From a bacterium (GTDB lineage Bacteria; UBA10199; JACPAL01; GCA-016699445): 64,000 bases of DNA. The notes beneath the pieces are model-generated. The model did no database searches and was not told where the DNA came from. It worked only from the letters and a program-made list of their open reading frames with translations. The stretch is taken from contig DATIGE010000015.1 of NCBI GenBank assembly GCA_035454885.1, forward strand, positions 1 to 64,000, read 5' to 3'. Below, in pieces: positions 17,533 to 26,997 of the stretch; position 1 is the first letter of the stretch; each line of letters opens with the position of its first letter. Position numbers and translations under genes: made by a program.

Positions 17533-19008
17533 CTAAAAAAGACTATCGGTCTTGGGTTCCCACGTCCAGCCGTCCCGGCGGACGGCCCGGCCTTCGCGCG
17601 TGACCTCGTACTCGGCGTTCAGGCGCGCGCCGTTCGCGACGATCCAGTCGACGGCGGCATGGAGCCGCTCGATGTCGCCTTCGTCCGAGTAGATGCCCAG
17701 ACTGGCCCGGACCATCCCGGGCGTCCGGCTGTGGTCTCCCGCGAGCACCGCGCGTTCGAAGGCCTCCAATTCCGGAGGCGTCACCCCCAGGAGGGCCTTC
17801 ACGTAGGGATGGGCGCAGAAGCACTCGTTCCGGACGGCGATGTTGAAGTAGTCCGCCAAGGACTGGGAAACAACCGCGTGATGCATGCCATCCACGGAAA
17901 AGGCGACAACGCCCGCCCGCGGCGTGCGGTCGAGGTCGGCGTCGCCGAAGATGCGTACCTCCTCGAAAACCTGGAGTCCCCCGACAAGCTGGCGCGTCAG
18001 AGAGAGTTCATGTTCCCAAACGCGGTTCATGCCGATGACTTCGAGCGTCTTCAGGGACGCGGCGAGGGCGACTGCGCCGGGGATGTTGGGCGTTCCGGCC
18101 TCCTCCCGGGAGGGGAGATCATCCCTTAAGAGATGACGTTCGAGATCGACGGATAGGACGATTCCGCCGCCCATTTCGTCCGGCTGCGCGGGAGACGCGG
18201 ACCTGGGCATGACGAGGACTCCGGGCGAACCCGGCGCGTAGACCTTGTGGCCGGAGAAGACGAGGTAGTCGACGCCGTCCTCCCGCATGCGGATCTTGCG
18301 GTGCGCCGCCGTCTGCGCGGCGTCGACGAGGATTTCGGCTCCGGCCCCATGGGCCAGGCGCGCCAGCGCCGCGACGTCGTTGACGATGCCTGTGACGTTC
18401 GACACGCCGGTCACCGCCACCAGGCGCACTCGCCCCTTGTTTTCCCTCAGCGCGTCGCGGATACGGTCGAGGGAAAGCGTTCCTTTGATCGGGTCGACCG
18501 GGACTCCGATCGACCGCGGCGCGTACTTGCTCCAAGGCAATTGGTTGGCATGGTGCTCCATGCCGGAGAAGACGACCGTGTCGCGCCCGTCTTCCGGCCC
18601 CCTCCAAAACAGGCTCCGGGCCACACGGTTGATCGCCCCGGTCGCCCCGTGGCCCACGAAGACGGCCACGTGCGTCGCCGGGTCGGCGCCCGTGAACCCC
18701 AAGACCGTTTCATGGGCCCTTTCAAAAGCGTGGGTCGAGAACCTCGCCGCCCCGTAGGTCGTCGAGTGGCTGTTGGCATAATGACCCAGTATGCTCTCCA
18801 GCGCATCGCGGGCCGGTCCGATCATCTTCGTCGAGGCCGCGCTGTCGAGATAGGTGAGCGGAAGGGAGGAGGACGCGGCGTCGAATCCCTCGGGGATCAG
18901 ATGGGACGGAAATGCCTGGAGGACGGCGCCCGCGTCGCGAATCGGGTACGGCGCGCGGAGACCGGCGGTCGTCGCGGCCAGATGGAAGAAGGGGAGCGGG
19001 TTCGTCAT
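17533..19008 (-). CDS. Class V aminotransferase, SufS/CsdA-like
   Basis: PLP-dependent enzyme of the cysteine desulfurase/selenocysteine lyase branch. LDSAAST (54-60), SGMEHHANQLPW (148-159), VDAAQTAAHRKI (228-239) and the PLP lysine K255 in SGHKVYAPGSPG are conserved. At 491 residues it is longer than SufS (about 400), with about 50 extra N-terminal residues. The segment NECFCAHPYV offers two cysteines near where the persulfide Cys would lie. No suf scaffold genes are nearby, so it may not serve Fe-S assembly. A separate IscS-type desulfurase is at 61203. Confidence 0.82.
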   Translation of the reverse strand: MTNPLPFFHLAATTAGLRAPYPIRDAGAVLQAFPSHLIPEGFDAASSSLPLTYLDSAASTKMIGPARDALESILGHYANSHSTTYGAARFSTHAFERAHETVLGFTGADPATHVAVFVGHGATGAINRVARSLFWRGPEDGRDTVVFSGMEHHANQLPWSKYAPRSIGVPVDPIKGTLSLDRIRDALRENKGRVRLVAVTGVSNVTGIVNDVAALARLAHGAGAEILVDAAQTAAHRKIRMREDGVDYLVFSGHKVYAPGSPGVLVMPRSASPAQPDEMGGGIVLSVDLERHLLRDDLPSREEAGTPNIPGAVALAASLKTLEVIGMNRVWEHELSLTRQLVGGLQVFEEVRIFGDADLDRTPRAGVVAFSVDGMHHAVVSQSLADYFNIAVRNECFCAHPYVKALLGVTPPELEAFERAVLAGDHSRTPGMVRASLGIYSDEGDIERLHAAVDWIVANGARLNAEYEVTREGRAVRRDGWTWEPKTDSLF

Positions 19009-19019
19009 CCGAACAGCTC

Positions 19020-21434
19020 TTACGGCACGACCTCTTTCCGGTCAAATCTCAAGTGTTCCAGGAACTGGAGAAGGGCCGGGAGGAAAACCAGGGTGGAGAG
19101 GAAGCACGTCCCCACGCCGATGACCGCGAGCAGCCCGATCGAATACAGCCCCCTGTGCACGCAGAAGAGGAGGCCGAAAAAGCCCGAGGCGTTCGTGAGG
19201 GACGCGAGCATGGCGGCCACGCCCGTCGAGCCCAGGACCTTCGCGAGCGAGCCCCGGCCCATCTCCTCATAGCGGTGGTAGATGTGGATCGAGTTGTCGA
19301 TCGACATGCCCATGACCGCCGGGATGATGATCATATTATAGAAGTTGAGCTTGATACCGAAGATATAGATCACCCCCAACAGCCAGAACACGCCGAGGAC
19401 GATGGAGGCCATGACGATCGCGGTTTTCCGCACGCTCCGGAAGTCGATGAAGACGAAGAACATGACCGAGAGGAGGGAGACGATCATGACCGTCTTCGAG
19501 TCGGCCAGCATGGTCTTGAGAACCAGGCCGTAGACCACGCCGTCGCTCGAGGGGTAATAGACGCCTGCCTTGGTCTCGATCTTTCCCACGTCCTCGGCGA
19601 ACCGCATGGCGTTCTGGCCGTCGTCGAGCTCGAGCTCGGGGATGGCGTTGATGTAAAAAAGCTCTCCGGGCACTTCCGGCTTGCCCTTGAAGACCTCCTC
19701 CACCTCCGGGGGCACGTCGCCCTCCTTGATCGGCGCCGTCTTGTCGAGGGCCTCCCTGAACCGATCCAGGTCCTTCTTTTGCTCGCCCTTGACCAGCCGG
19801 ATCGTGTCGTCCTTGAGGAGCGCTTGGATCTCACCGATGACCTTGAGTTTCTCGTCCTGATCGGACGGCACCAGGTCGTAATACGAGCGCGAGGTGTCGA
19901 TCGTGGGAGAAAGTTTGTCCTCCTCTTTGCGCTTCTCCACCGCCTCGTGCAGGGCCTCGGCCTCGTCGCTGGAATAGATCACCACGGCGGCGGGGTTGTT
20001 CACGCGCCGGGTCGTCATTCGCTGCTTCTTCTTGGCCTCGATGACCTCCGGAATCTCCGCCCGCGTCTTTTTGGAATCGTATTCGAAGCCGATGAACGGC
20101 GTCACGATGAAGGAAAAGACGGTGAACAAGGAAAAGACGCCGAGCGAGACGGTCAGCCACTTGGCCTTGACGGGAATCGCCGGCTCGGAGTCGGCCACCG
20201 CGCGGTGGAATCGCAAGACGCGGATTTTTTCCAAAAAGATCAGCAGCGAGGGCATGAACAGGAAATAAACGAAGAAAATGACCCACAACCCGAGACCGGA
20301 GATGAGGCCGAATTCCGAAAAGCCGCGGAACTCGTTGATGAGAAGCAGCAGAAAGGTGACCGCCACCGAGGCGACGGAGGTCAGGATCGAGCGCCCCGTA
20401 TGTTCGTAAATCTGGTTGATCGCGTGTCTCCGTTCGTGGCCGGACGTGCGGTCTTCATGGTAACGGCTGAAGATGTGAATGCCGTTCTCGATCCCCAGGC
20501 CGCCGAGGATCGCGAAGAGAAACGACGTCGAAACGTTGAGCTTGGCCACGAAGTACGAGGCGGCGGCGAAGGAGATCGGCATGGCGACGGCCAACGGCAG
20601 GAACATCGACAGGACGTTGAGAGGGTTCCGGAACCGGATGAGGAGCGGGATGAAAAGCAGGATCCCGGAAATGATGCCGACGCGCTTCAGGTCCTTCACG
20701 AGCGCCCGGTACTCCAGGACCTTGGTGGCGCCGGAGAAGTACACCTTCATCGTCGGGTGATAAGTCTTGGGCGCGAGCGTCGCGACGAAGTCCTCCATCT
20801 TGTCTTGAAACTTGCTGGCGGCGGAGAGTCCGGTGCTTTCCGGGCCCGATTCGACGAAGATCGAATAGATGCGCCCGTCCGGAGACACATTGTATTCGCT
20901 CTTGGTCTCTTCGGCGTACTTGGCCCCGTACTTTTCCTGGATGTCCTTGAAGGAGACGGAATCCCCCTCGTTTTCGAGGTCGATGTACAGGCCGCGCAGC
21001 TTTTCTCTTTGGATGCGCCGGTCGATGCGGTCCCGGATGGTGCGGAGATCCTCCAGACTCACGAACAGCATCTTGTACTTGTCGAAAAAGTCGTAGCCGA
21101 TCTTGCGCGCGATCACGCGGCCCACGTAGGGCTCGTGATTGAGTTTCTCCACCGTGTCGGCCAGGAAGCGGAGCGTGGCCTCCGGGTCGTCGGATTCGAA
21201 TACGATGGAGGTTCGCACGCCCTTCTCAAGCTTGTCGCGAACCTTGAGCAGGGCCTGAACGTTGGGGTTCTCCCGCGGCAGGAGGTCGACGGGATCGGTG
21301 CTGATGTTCTTGAAGAGTTGAATCGTCCTGGGGATGCTCGCGGCGCTCAGCGCGATGACGCCGATCAAAATGAGCGGCCAGAGCTTGAGGTTCACGGCCG
21401 TCAGGAAGGAGGCGATTCTTTTGGTTGGCGTCAT
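19020..21434 (-). CDS. RND superfamily exporter (MMPL type)
   Basis: About 804 residues from the ATG at 21434. It has the two-fold RND layout: one transmembrane helix, a periplasmic loop and five helices, repeated. The first half has GGLGIENGIHIFSRYHED followed by SVASVAVTFLLLL; the second has MGMSIDNSIHIYHRYEEM followed by ASLTNASGFFGLL, the paired MMPL/sterol-sensing-like motifs. No adaptor or outer-membrane gene lies beside it, and relatives move lipids or hopanoids in Gram-negative bacteria, but the substrate here is unknown. It is divergent from trpE across 49 bases. A longer reading from 21596 would run into the trpE coding region. Confidence 0.88.
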   Translation of the reverse strand: MTPTKRIASFLTAVNLKLWPLILIGVIALSAASIPRTIQLFKNISTDPVDLLPRENPNVQALLKVRDKLEKGVRTSIVFESDDPEATLRFLADTVEKLNHEPYVGRVIARKIGYDFFDKYKMLFVSLEDLRTIRDRIDRRIQREKLRGLYIDLENEGDSVSFKDIQEKYGAKYAEETKSEYNVSPDGRIYSIFVESGPESTGLSAASKFQDKMEDFVATLAPKTYHPTMKVYFSGATKVLEYRALVKDLKRVGIISGILLFIPLLIRFRNPLNVLSMFLPLAVAMPISFAAASYFVAKLNVSTSFLFAILGGLGIENGIHIFSRYHEDRTSGHERRHAINQIYEHTGRSILTSVASVAVTFLLLLINEFRGFSEFGLISGLGLWVIFFVYFLFMPSLLIFLEKIRVLRFHRAVADSEPAIPVKAKWLTVSLGVFSLFTVFSFIVTPFIGFEYDSKKTRAEIPEVIEAKKKQRMTTRRVNNPAAVVIYSSDEAEALHEAVEKRKEEDKLSPTIDTSRSYYDLVPSDQDEKLKVIGEIQALLKDDTIRLVKGEQKKDLDRFREALDKTAPIKEGDVPPEVEEVFKGKPEVPGELFYINAIPELELDDGQNAMRFAEDVGKIETKAGVYYPSSDGVVYGLVLKTMLADSKTVMIVSLLSVMFFVFIDFRSVRKTAIVMASIVLGVFWLLGVIYIFGIKLNFYNMIIIPAVMGMSIDNSIHIYHRYEEMGRGSLAKVLGSTGVAAMLASLTNASGFFGLLFCVHRGLYSIGLLAVIGVGTCFLSTLVFLPALLQFLEHLRFDRKEVVP

Positions 21435-21467
21435 ATGAGTTCCGCTTTGTGGCAGTTTTTTTAGTCG

Positions 21468-21489
21468 TTGACAACTCCTCGTTATGACA
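21468..21489. promoter_or_regulatory. TTGACAAC and TTATGACA elements before trpE
   Basis: TTGACAAC (21468-21475) and TTATGACA (21482-21489, overlapping the trpE ATG) lie in the short trpE upstream region. Both words recur in the trpC upstream region (one of them in reverse orientation). TTGACA could be a -35 box, but no -10 is visible at the right spacing upstream of the ATG. Function is inferred only. Confidence 0.3.
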
Positions 21490-22944
21490 CGCAAAACTTG
21501 GCGAATGCGTATCGCATCCTTCGAGGAATTCAGGAAGCGCGCCCGTCCGGGGTGCCGGGTCCCCTTGGCCGGGGAGATGCCGCTCGACCTCGACACGCCG
21601 CTGGCCGTCTACAAGGCGTTCGAGAGCGAAAAATACCGGTTCTTGCTCGAAAGCGTCGAGCGCGGCGAGAAGTGGGGCCGCTACAGCTTCATCGGTTTGT
21701 ATCCCTCCGTCGTCTTCAAGGCCGCCGCGAGCCGTTTGGACGAACTGAAAAAGATCCTTCATCAGTACCGTTTCGTGCCGGTGCCCGGCATGCCAATCTT
21801 TCCGGGCGGCGCGGTCGGCATCGTCGGATACGATTCCGTCCGGTCGTTCGAGAGGTTGCCGGACTTGAAGCATCCGGGGCTCGATCTGCCCGATCTCTAT
21901 TTCATCGTCCCGCAAATCCTCCTGGTGGCCGACACCTTCGAGCAGTCGCTCAAGATCGTCTACGACGCGCGCATCGATTCGAAGGCGTCCGTGAAGAAGG
22001 AGTACGAAAAGGGCGTGCGCTTGATCCGGAGGACCGCGGCGGCGATCGCCTCCCGCAAACCCGAGCGGCGGCCGGCCAAGAGAAGCGCGTCAAAACCTCC
22101 CCGGTGGACACAGAGCCTCTCGAAGGAGGAGCACGCCCGGGGCGTCTCCCGCATTCGCGAATACATCATGGCGGGAGACGTCACCCAGACCGTCTTCGCG
22201 ATCCGGTTTCAGTCGGAGATGAGGATCGACGACCTGGCGCTTTATCGGGCGCTCAGGCGGATCAACCCGTCTCCTTATATGTTTCATCTCAAGTTCGACG
22301 GGACGTCCCTCGTGGGCGCCTCGCCGGAGACCATGGTGCGTTTGGAGGACGGCCAGATGACGCTGCGGCCGATTGCAGGAACGCGCCAGCGCGGCCGGGA
22401 CGACGCGGAGGACCTCGCCTTGGAAAAGGAGCTCTTGGCGGACGAGAAGGAGAGGGCCGAGCACATCATGCTGGTGGACCTGGGCCGGAACGACCTGGGT
22501 CGCGTCGCCGAGGCCGGGAGCGTCCAGGTGGACGAACTCATGAAGGTCGAGCGATACTCCCATGTGATGCACATCGTCTCGAACGTCCGGGCGAGGCTTC
22601 AGAAAGGCAAGGACGCATTCGACCTGCTGAAAGCGACGTTTCCGGCGGGGACGCTGTCGGGTTCGCCGAAGATCCGCGCGATGGAGATCATCGAGGAACT
22701 GGAGCCCGTGCGACGGTCGTTTTACGGCGGGTGCGTGGGCTATTTCAGTTTCTCCGGCAACATGGAGATGGCGATCACGATCCGGTCGGCGCTCTTGAAG
22801 GACGTGGACGGAGTCCACGTCGTGACGGTTCAGGCCGGCGGAGGGATCGTGGCGGACTCGGTGCCGGAGACGGAATATAAGGAAATCCAAAACAAGGCCA
22901 AGGCCGTGATGAAGGCGATCGAATATGCTCTTGATGATCGATAA
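21484..22944 (+). CDS. trpE: Anthranilate synthase component I (TrpE)
   Basis: Chorismate-binding large subunit, converting chorismate to anthranilate with TrpG-supplied ammonia; first step of tryptophan synthesis. The N-terminal LLES motif (the Trp feedback-inhibition site) is present as FLLESVE. C-terminal catalytic signatures: [30 protein letters not shown] ([13 protein letters not shown]), [15 protein letters not shown] and the [13 protein letters not shown] region. 486 residues. The start at 21484 lacks a clear ribosome-binding site, and an ATG at 21505 is an alternative. The 3' end overlaps trpG by 20 bases. Confidence 0.97.
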   Translation: MTRKTWRMRIASFEEFRKRARPGCRVPLAGEMPLDLDTPLAVYKAFESEKYRFLLESVERGEKWGRYSFIGLYPSVVFKAAASRLDELKKILHQYRFVPVPGMPIFPGGAVGIVGYDSVRSFERLPDLKHPGLDLPDLYFIVPQILLVADTFEQSLKIVYDARIDSKASVKKEYEKGVRLIRRTAAAIASRKPERRPAKRSASKPPRWTQSLSKEEHARGVSRIREYIMAGDVTQTVFAIRFQSEMRIDDLALYRALRRINPSPYMFHLKFDGTSLVGASPETMVRLEDGQMTLRPIAGTRQRGRDDAEDLALEKELLADEKERAEHIMLVDLGRNDLGRVAEAGSVQVDELMKVERYSHVMHIVSNVRARLQKGKDAFDLLKATFPAGTLSGSPKIRAMEIIEELEPVRRSFYGGCVGYFSFSGNMEMAITIRSALLKDVDGVHVVTVQAGGGIVADSVPETEYKEIQNKAKAVMKAIEYALDDR

Positions 22945-23497
22945 CTACGATTCGTTCACTTATAACCTCGTGCAGTACTTCCAGGAATTGGGGGAAGACG
23001 TCCGGGTGTACCGCAACGACGAGATCACGCTCGATCAGATCCGAAAACTGAATCCCGACAAGATTGTCATTTCTCCTGGACCCTGCACGCCGAACGAGGC
23101 CGGGGTTTCCGTCCCCATCATTAAAGAGTTCGCCGGCAAGATCCCCATCCTGGGCGTTTGCCTGGGTCACCAGTCCATCGGACAGGCATTTGGGGGAAAG
23201 ATCGTCCGGGCCAAGAAGGTCATGCACGGCAAGACCTCGATGATCCGGCACGACGGCAAGGGCGTCTTCAAGGATTTGAAAAATCCCTTCGAGGCGACGC
23301 GTTATCACTCGCTCGTCATCGAAAAGCAATCGATTCCCGACTGCCTGGAGGTCACCGCCACCGCGGACGACGGGGAAATCATGGGCGTCCGGCACAAGGA
23401 GATGAAGCTCGAAGGCGTCCAGTTTCATCCCGAATCCATTTTGACCGCCGAAGGGAAACACCTTCTCAAGAATTTTCTCGACCTCTCTCGTTCATGA
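22925..23497 (+). CDS. trpG: Anthranilate synthase component II, glutamine amidotransferase (TrpG)
   Basis: Class I glutamine amidotransferase that hydrolyses glutamine and channels ammonia to TrpE. Nucleophile C79 in [10 protein letters not shown] and the His-Glu pair in QFHPESILT complete the triad; [12 protein letters not shown] at the N-terminus is typical. 190 residues. It could also serve p-aminobenzoate synthesis as PabA, but it is translationally coupled to trpE. Confidence 0.96.
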   Translation: MLLMIDNYDSFTYNLVQYFQELGEDVRVYRNDEITLDQIRKLNPDKIVISPGPCTPNEAGVSVPIIKEFAGKIPILGVCLGHQSIGQAFGGKIVRAKKVMHGKTSMIRHDGKGVFKDLKNPFEATRYHSLVIEKQSIPDCLEVTATADDGEIMGVRHKEMKLEGVQFHPESILTAEGKHLLKNFLDLSRS

Positions 23498-23501
23498 TCC
23501 C

Positions 23502-24512
23502 ATGATCCAAGTCGTTCTCAAAAAACTCGGCCGCGGAAGCTCCCTCTCCGAAGAGGAAATGGTCGCCGTCATGAAGGAGATCATGGCGGGGAAGGCCGCC
23601 GAGGACGACATCGTCCAGTTCCTGACGGGCCTGCGGGATAAAGGCGAGATCCTGGCGGAGATCAAGGGCGCGGTCAGGGTCCTGCGCGAGTTCATGGTCA
23701 AGGTGAGCGTCAATCAGGACAACCTGGTCGACACCTGCGGGACCGGAGGAGATGCGAGCGGGACCTTCAATATCTCGACCGCGGCGGCCTTTGTCGTCGC
23801 GGGCGCGGGCGTCCGGGTCGCCAAGCACGGCAACCGGGCGATCAGCTCCAAGTCGGGGAGCGCCGACATCCTGGAAAAGCTGGGAGTGAGGATCGAACTG
23901 GAGCCCGTCCAGGTCCGCAAGTGCCTGGTCGAGGCGGGGTTCGGCTTCTTCTTCGCCCCGCGTTTTCACCCGGCCATGAAGAACGTCGCCGGCGCCCGGA
24001 AGCGCATCGGGACGCGCACCATCTTCAATCTCCTGGGCCCTCTGGCGAACCCGGCCAACCCCCTGACCCAGGTGATCGGGGTCTACGACGCGAAGAAAAT
24101 GACGATGATGGCCCAGGTCCTCCGCGACTTGGGCTCGACGCGGGTCCTCCTCGTGCACGGCGAGGACGGGTTGGACGAGATCACGCTCACGGGCAGGACC
24201 TACGCGGTCGCCCTCGGCAACGGAAAGATCGGCGAGCTCACGATCGACCCGGAAGAATTGGGTCTTGAACTGTGCAAGCCCGAGGACCTCCTGGGCCGCG
24301 ACGCGGACTACAACGCGATGATGCTCAAGGGGGTCCTGGAGGGCTACGAGTCGCCTCTGAGAACGGCCGTCATGCTCAACGCCGCCGCCGCCCTCATGGT
24401 CTCGGGACGCGCCTCAAGCCTCGAAGAGGGGCTGACGATCGCCGAGCACTCGCTGGATCAGGGCAGGGCCTACGAGGTCCTTAAGGACGTGATCCGGATT
24501 TCCAACGAATAG
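23502..24512 (+). CDS. trpD: Anthranilate phosphoribosyltransferase (TrpD)
   Basis: Transfers phosphoribose from PRPP to anthranilate. PRPP-binding DTCGTGGDASGTFNIST (about 78-94), the KHGNRAISSKSGSAD loop, and RKRIGTRTIFNLLGPLANP (in ARKRIGTRTIFNLLGP) are conserved. 336 residues. It starts 4 bases after trpG. It is the last gene of the first trp block; trpC follows only after 2.5 kb of foreign-looking DNA. Confidence 0.96.
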   Translation: MIQVVLKKLGRGSSLSEEEMVAVMKEIMAGKAAEDDIVQFLTGLRDKGEILAEIKGAVRVLREFMVKVSVNQDNLVDTCGTGGDASGTFNISTAAAFVVAGAGVRVAKHGNRAISSKSGSADILEKLGVRIELEPVQVRKCLVEAGFGFFFAPRFHPAMKNVAGARKRIGTRTIFNLLGPLANPANPLTQVIGVYDAKKMTMMAQVLRDLGSTRVLLVHGEDGLDEITLTGRTYAVALGNGKIGELTIDPEELGLELCKPEDLLGRDADYNAMMLKGVLEGYESPLRTAVMLNAAAALMVSGRASSLEEGLTIAEHSLDQGRAYEVLKDVIRISNE

Positions 24513-24550
24513 AGCAACTTTTTCCCTTCGAACGCGAGATTTCGACCAAG

Positions 24551-25603
24551 ATGGCAAGTTATAGTTCCCTGTTCACCGGGGTCTTTCTCCGAGGGGTCGG
24601 TCTTTTTGGGACCGAGCGCCATTTGCTGACCCTCTTGGATGAAGGGTTGCCGGTCCTAGAAAAAGGGCTTCCTTCTTATTTGGATGTGGCAGCATCGCGG
24701 CGCTCTCTCCGTCACGGCGATGCCGCTCTATGGAGGGAAACCATTCACCGTTGGAGTGCCTTGCCCGTTGTCGTCAAGATCTTCCGGCCTCATATCGGAG
24801 ACTTCATTCGTTCCCTCGGTCTCCGGCAAGAGGCTCGAATTCTTAATGCTGCTTTGAAAGAGTCTCGCAACCCGCCTATTCACGTAAGTGACTTCCTGGT
24901 CCTTGAGGCCTTTCGATTGGCGGTCGAGGAATTTAAGCGATCGGGAAAAATTTCGACGGTTCCGATGGCCGCGATCGCCCGCAGGGCCCACGGAATCTTT
25001 CGCGAGGAGTTTTGCAAAGGGCCGGTTTGGCCGCCTTTCAATAAATTTCATAAGGCCATTTTGCCGGATCCCTCCGGGAACTCCCCCATCTTGAACCTTA
25101 TCCAAGAGGCCGGTGGATTTCCCAAAGGAGAAAGAAGCGACAAGGCAAAAGCCGTGGCCGCTTTCGAAGCGGCGATTCGCCAGTTGAGAGAGGAGGGCAC
25201 CTTGGACACAATAGGGCATACGGCCATCGCCGATCGCGCTCGCGATCTCTACAATCGTGATTTGCCCGCGCCGCTCGTTCTTTCGGACGGCACCTTCCAA
25301 GCATTTCTATGCAAAGATCCTGAGGTTCGCCGTCTCCTTGAAGAGTCGGGGGCAAGTCGATTGAATCAGCCCAGGCGCCCCGAGAGGATCGCACGGTCCT
25401 TCGAGGAGGCGATTGAAGAACTGAAACGAGCCGGAAGTCTGTCGTCGGCGACCTATGCAAAGATCGCCGCCAGGGCCTACGAGATCTATCGCCTGGGATC
25501 GTCGGGAGAGGATCTGATGCTGGCGGAGTTTTCCCGTGAAGCACTCTCGAGCACGAAGATCGGCAGGATGCTCCGCCAGGCGCAAGTCCGCATCAATTTA
25601 TAA
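24551..25603 (+). CDS. Unrecognised protein with three helical repeats
   Basis: 350 residues that I do not recognise. Three related segments are visible at about 117-190, 199-270 and 278-345. Each has a pattern F/x-x-A-hydrophobic-x-x-L-K/R-x-x-G-x-hydrophobic, then IA-x-R-A-x-x-hydrophobic-Y/F. Examples are FRLAVEEFKRSGKI with AIARRAHGIF, FEAAIRQLREEGTL with AIADRARDLY, and FEEAIEELKRAGSL with KIAARAYEIY. The pattern predicts pairs of amphipathic helices, each followed by a short variable part. No signal peptide, and a helical N-terminal region of about 110 residues. Base composition is visibly more AT-rich than trpD and trpC. It sits on the trp strand 38 bases after trpD, without a clear ribosome-binding site. 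Confidence 0.75.
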   Translation: MASYSSLFTGVFLRGVGLFGTERHLLTLLDEGLPVLEKGLPSYLDVAASRRSLRHGDAALWRETIHRWSALPVVVKIFRPHIGDFIRSLGLRQEARILNAALKESRNPPIHVSDFLVLEAFRLAVEEFKRSGKISTVPMAAIARRAHGIFREEFCKGPVWPPFNKFHKAILPDPSGNSPILNLIQEAGGFPKGERSDKAKAVAAFEAAIRQLREEGTLDTIGHTAIADRARDLYNRDLPAPLVLSDGTFQAFLCKDPEVRRLLEESGASRLNQPRRPERIARSFEEAIEELKRAGSLSSATYAKIAARAYEIYRLGSSGEDLMLAEFSREALSSTKIGRMLRQAQVRINL

Positions 25604-25978
25604 TTTCTCGAAGCCCCTCAGGCACCGTTATTTATCGGCTCGAAAGGCTCAGAGTTGCCGTCCTAAAAAAGCCGGAAGCGTCGCCAATCAGAATCGTTTT
25701 GAAAGGTTCCGGCTCAGGCTCCGGTTCCAGCACAGATGCCGGCGCCGCCTCGGATCACGTCATACCGGCTTCGTCGTTCGGAGGAATGACCTCGGCCTGC
25801 CATCTGAAATGGGCGGGGAAAAACGGGGGCTAAGGGTCTGAAATGGCCTGGAAAGATTCAATCTCAGGCGGAAGGTGCATGGAACCCGAGAAGTGCGCAG
25901 AAACGTAAGAGATCCCAATAATAGCTATGAACTATGGGATATTATTACATATTAGCAGGAGAGCCGCTCTGTGCAGAC
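25604..25978. other. Intergenic region inside the trp cluster, no gene seen
   Basis: 375 bases without a convincing gene. The only longer reading frame (25536-25841) has random composition and overlaps the end of the upstream gene. The last 60 bases are AT-rich and carry AATAATA (25917-25923) and TATTATT (25940-25946), an inverted repeat with a 16-base spacer, and the near-repeat CTATGAA/CTATGGG. It could be a weak convergent terminator for the flanking genes or a decayed insertion boundary. I see no insertion-sequence ends. Confidence 0.5.
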
Positions 25979-26548
25979 TTACCTAGAAATGATCTGATTT
26001 AACGTTTTGAGGTAGCCTTCCTTTTTGGCGAAGTCGGTGAGGTAGTCGAGGTCGATGCGTTTCTGATTTTTCATCCAAAGGAGTTTCGCCTGCTCGATCG
26101 ATCCTTGATGCTTCCATTCCACGCCGGCAATGATCCTATCCATGATGATGTCCTCGATCCGAATGATCTCCAGCGGGCCTTCGGGAGTCTCGATCACGTT
26201 GACCTTGGAGATCGTTCTGCTCCCGATTTCGATGGGGGAGGGCGGAAATTCGATCGAGAAATCGAAGACCGGATGACCGAATTGCCGGTAGTTCGACGTT
26301 CTTCTGAAACCGAGGGAATTCATGATCTCCTCGATCATTTCTTTGGTATCCCCTCTGAGAATCACATCGATGTCTTTCGTGAGATAGGTTCCCTGCGTAT
26401 AGAATTGAACCGTCGCTCCGCCGACTAAGATGAAATCCATGTTCTTGGCCCGAAAGAGCTTGGAGAGGAAAGCCGCGAGTGTGACTTGGCGAATAGTTTG
26501 CGGCAATTCGGCGATGATTTTCAGTTTTTGTTGATTCTTGCCGCTCAT
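25979..26548 (-). CDS. Nucleotidyltransferase-fold protein (AbiEii/MNT-like)
   Basis: 189 residues with the minimal nucleotidyltransferase signature: LVGGATVQFY (GG at 43-44) followed by TKDIDVIL with the paired aspartates D59 and D61. The C-terminal half is helical, with an acidic/aromatic IIRIEDIIMDRIIAG segment as in the DUF6036/AbiEii-like group. Its start overlaps the stop of the upstream helix-turn-helix gene by 4 bases (ATGA). Such HTH plus nucleotidyltransferase pairs behave as toxin-antitoxin or defence modules in some bacteria, where the toxin adds nucleotides to tRNA or protein. No activity is shown for this protein. Lower GC than its neighbours suggests transfer. Confidence 0.8.
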   Translation of the reverse strand: MSGKNQQKLKIIAELPQTIRQVTLAAFLSKLFRAKNMDFILVGGATVQFYTQGTYLTKDIDVILRGDTKEMIEEIMNSLGFRRTSNYRQFGHPVFDFSIEFPPSPIEIGSRTISKVNVIETPEGPLEIIRIEDIIMDRIIAGVEWKHQGSIEQAKLLWMKNQKRIDLDYLTDFAKKEGYLKTLNQIISR

Positions 26549-26979
26549 GTTCGGTTGATCCTCTTCAGAATCTTCTCCTCTTCATAAGAGCGGTGTTTTT
26601 TCCGTTTCTCCATGAGACGCGGGAGCATTTCCGGAGGAATCGGGGTTTTGCCGATTTCGCGCACCAAGTCTTCCATCCTATAGGTTTGGTTGACTTCGTA
26701 TTTTCTGTTTTGTTCCTTTCGATAAAGCGTCAGCAAATCGCGAATAGGGGGATACAGTCGGAAACGCTGATTTAACCGGAACGCCCTCTCGCTGCCCCGG
26801 CGGCTGGAGAACAGCATCCCCCAGCTTTCCAGGTTGCACAGTTCCCGGAACGACTCCTGAGGCGAGATCTTGAGTTCCCGGGCCAGTTCGCGGATGCCCA
26901 CCTGGGCGTCAGGGTTTCGGACGTAGTAATCCAGGACCAGGCGGCGGACCTTGGAAGGGATGAGGAAGCTCAAGTCCAT
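26545..26979 (-). CDS. Winged helix-turn-helix protein paired with nucleotidyltransferase
   Basis: 144 residues. The N-terminal half looks like a winged helix-turn-helix (VRRLVLDYYVRNPDAQ, then IRELARELKISPQESFRELC and a wing at FSSRRGSERAFRLN). The C-terminal half is basic and helical (LLTLYRKEQNRKYEVN, LMEKRKKHRSYEEEKIL). It is translationally coupled to the nucleotidyltransferase at 25979, the usual arrangement for an antitoxin or regulator. The divergent region to trpC holds repeated TGACA words that could be its operator. Family name not certain. Confidence 0.75.
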   Translation of the reverse strand: MDLSFLIPSKVRRLVLDYYVRNPDAQVGIRELARELKISPQESFRELCNLESWGMLFSSRRGSERAFRLNQRFRLYPPIRDLLTLYRKEQNRKYEVNQTYRMEDLVREIGKTPIPPEMLPRLMEKRKKHRSYEEEKILKRINRT

Positions 26980-26997
26980 ACGATCTTATCGTCCTAA

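Noticed and set aside
21435-21596. Longer start for the RND exporter
   Set aside because: It would run antisense into trpE; the ATG at 21434 is followed directly by the expected first transmembrane helix.
25536-25841. Open frame after the orphan helical-repeat gene
   Set aside because: Arg/Ser-rich random composition, overlaps the end of the preceding gene, no ribosome-binding site and no recognisable motif.
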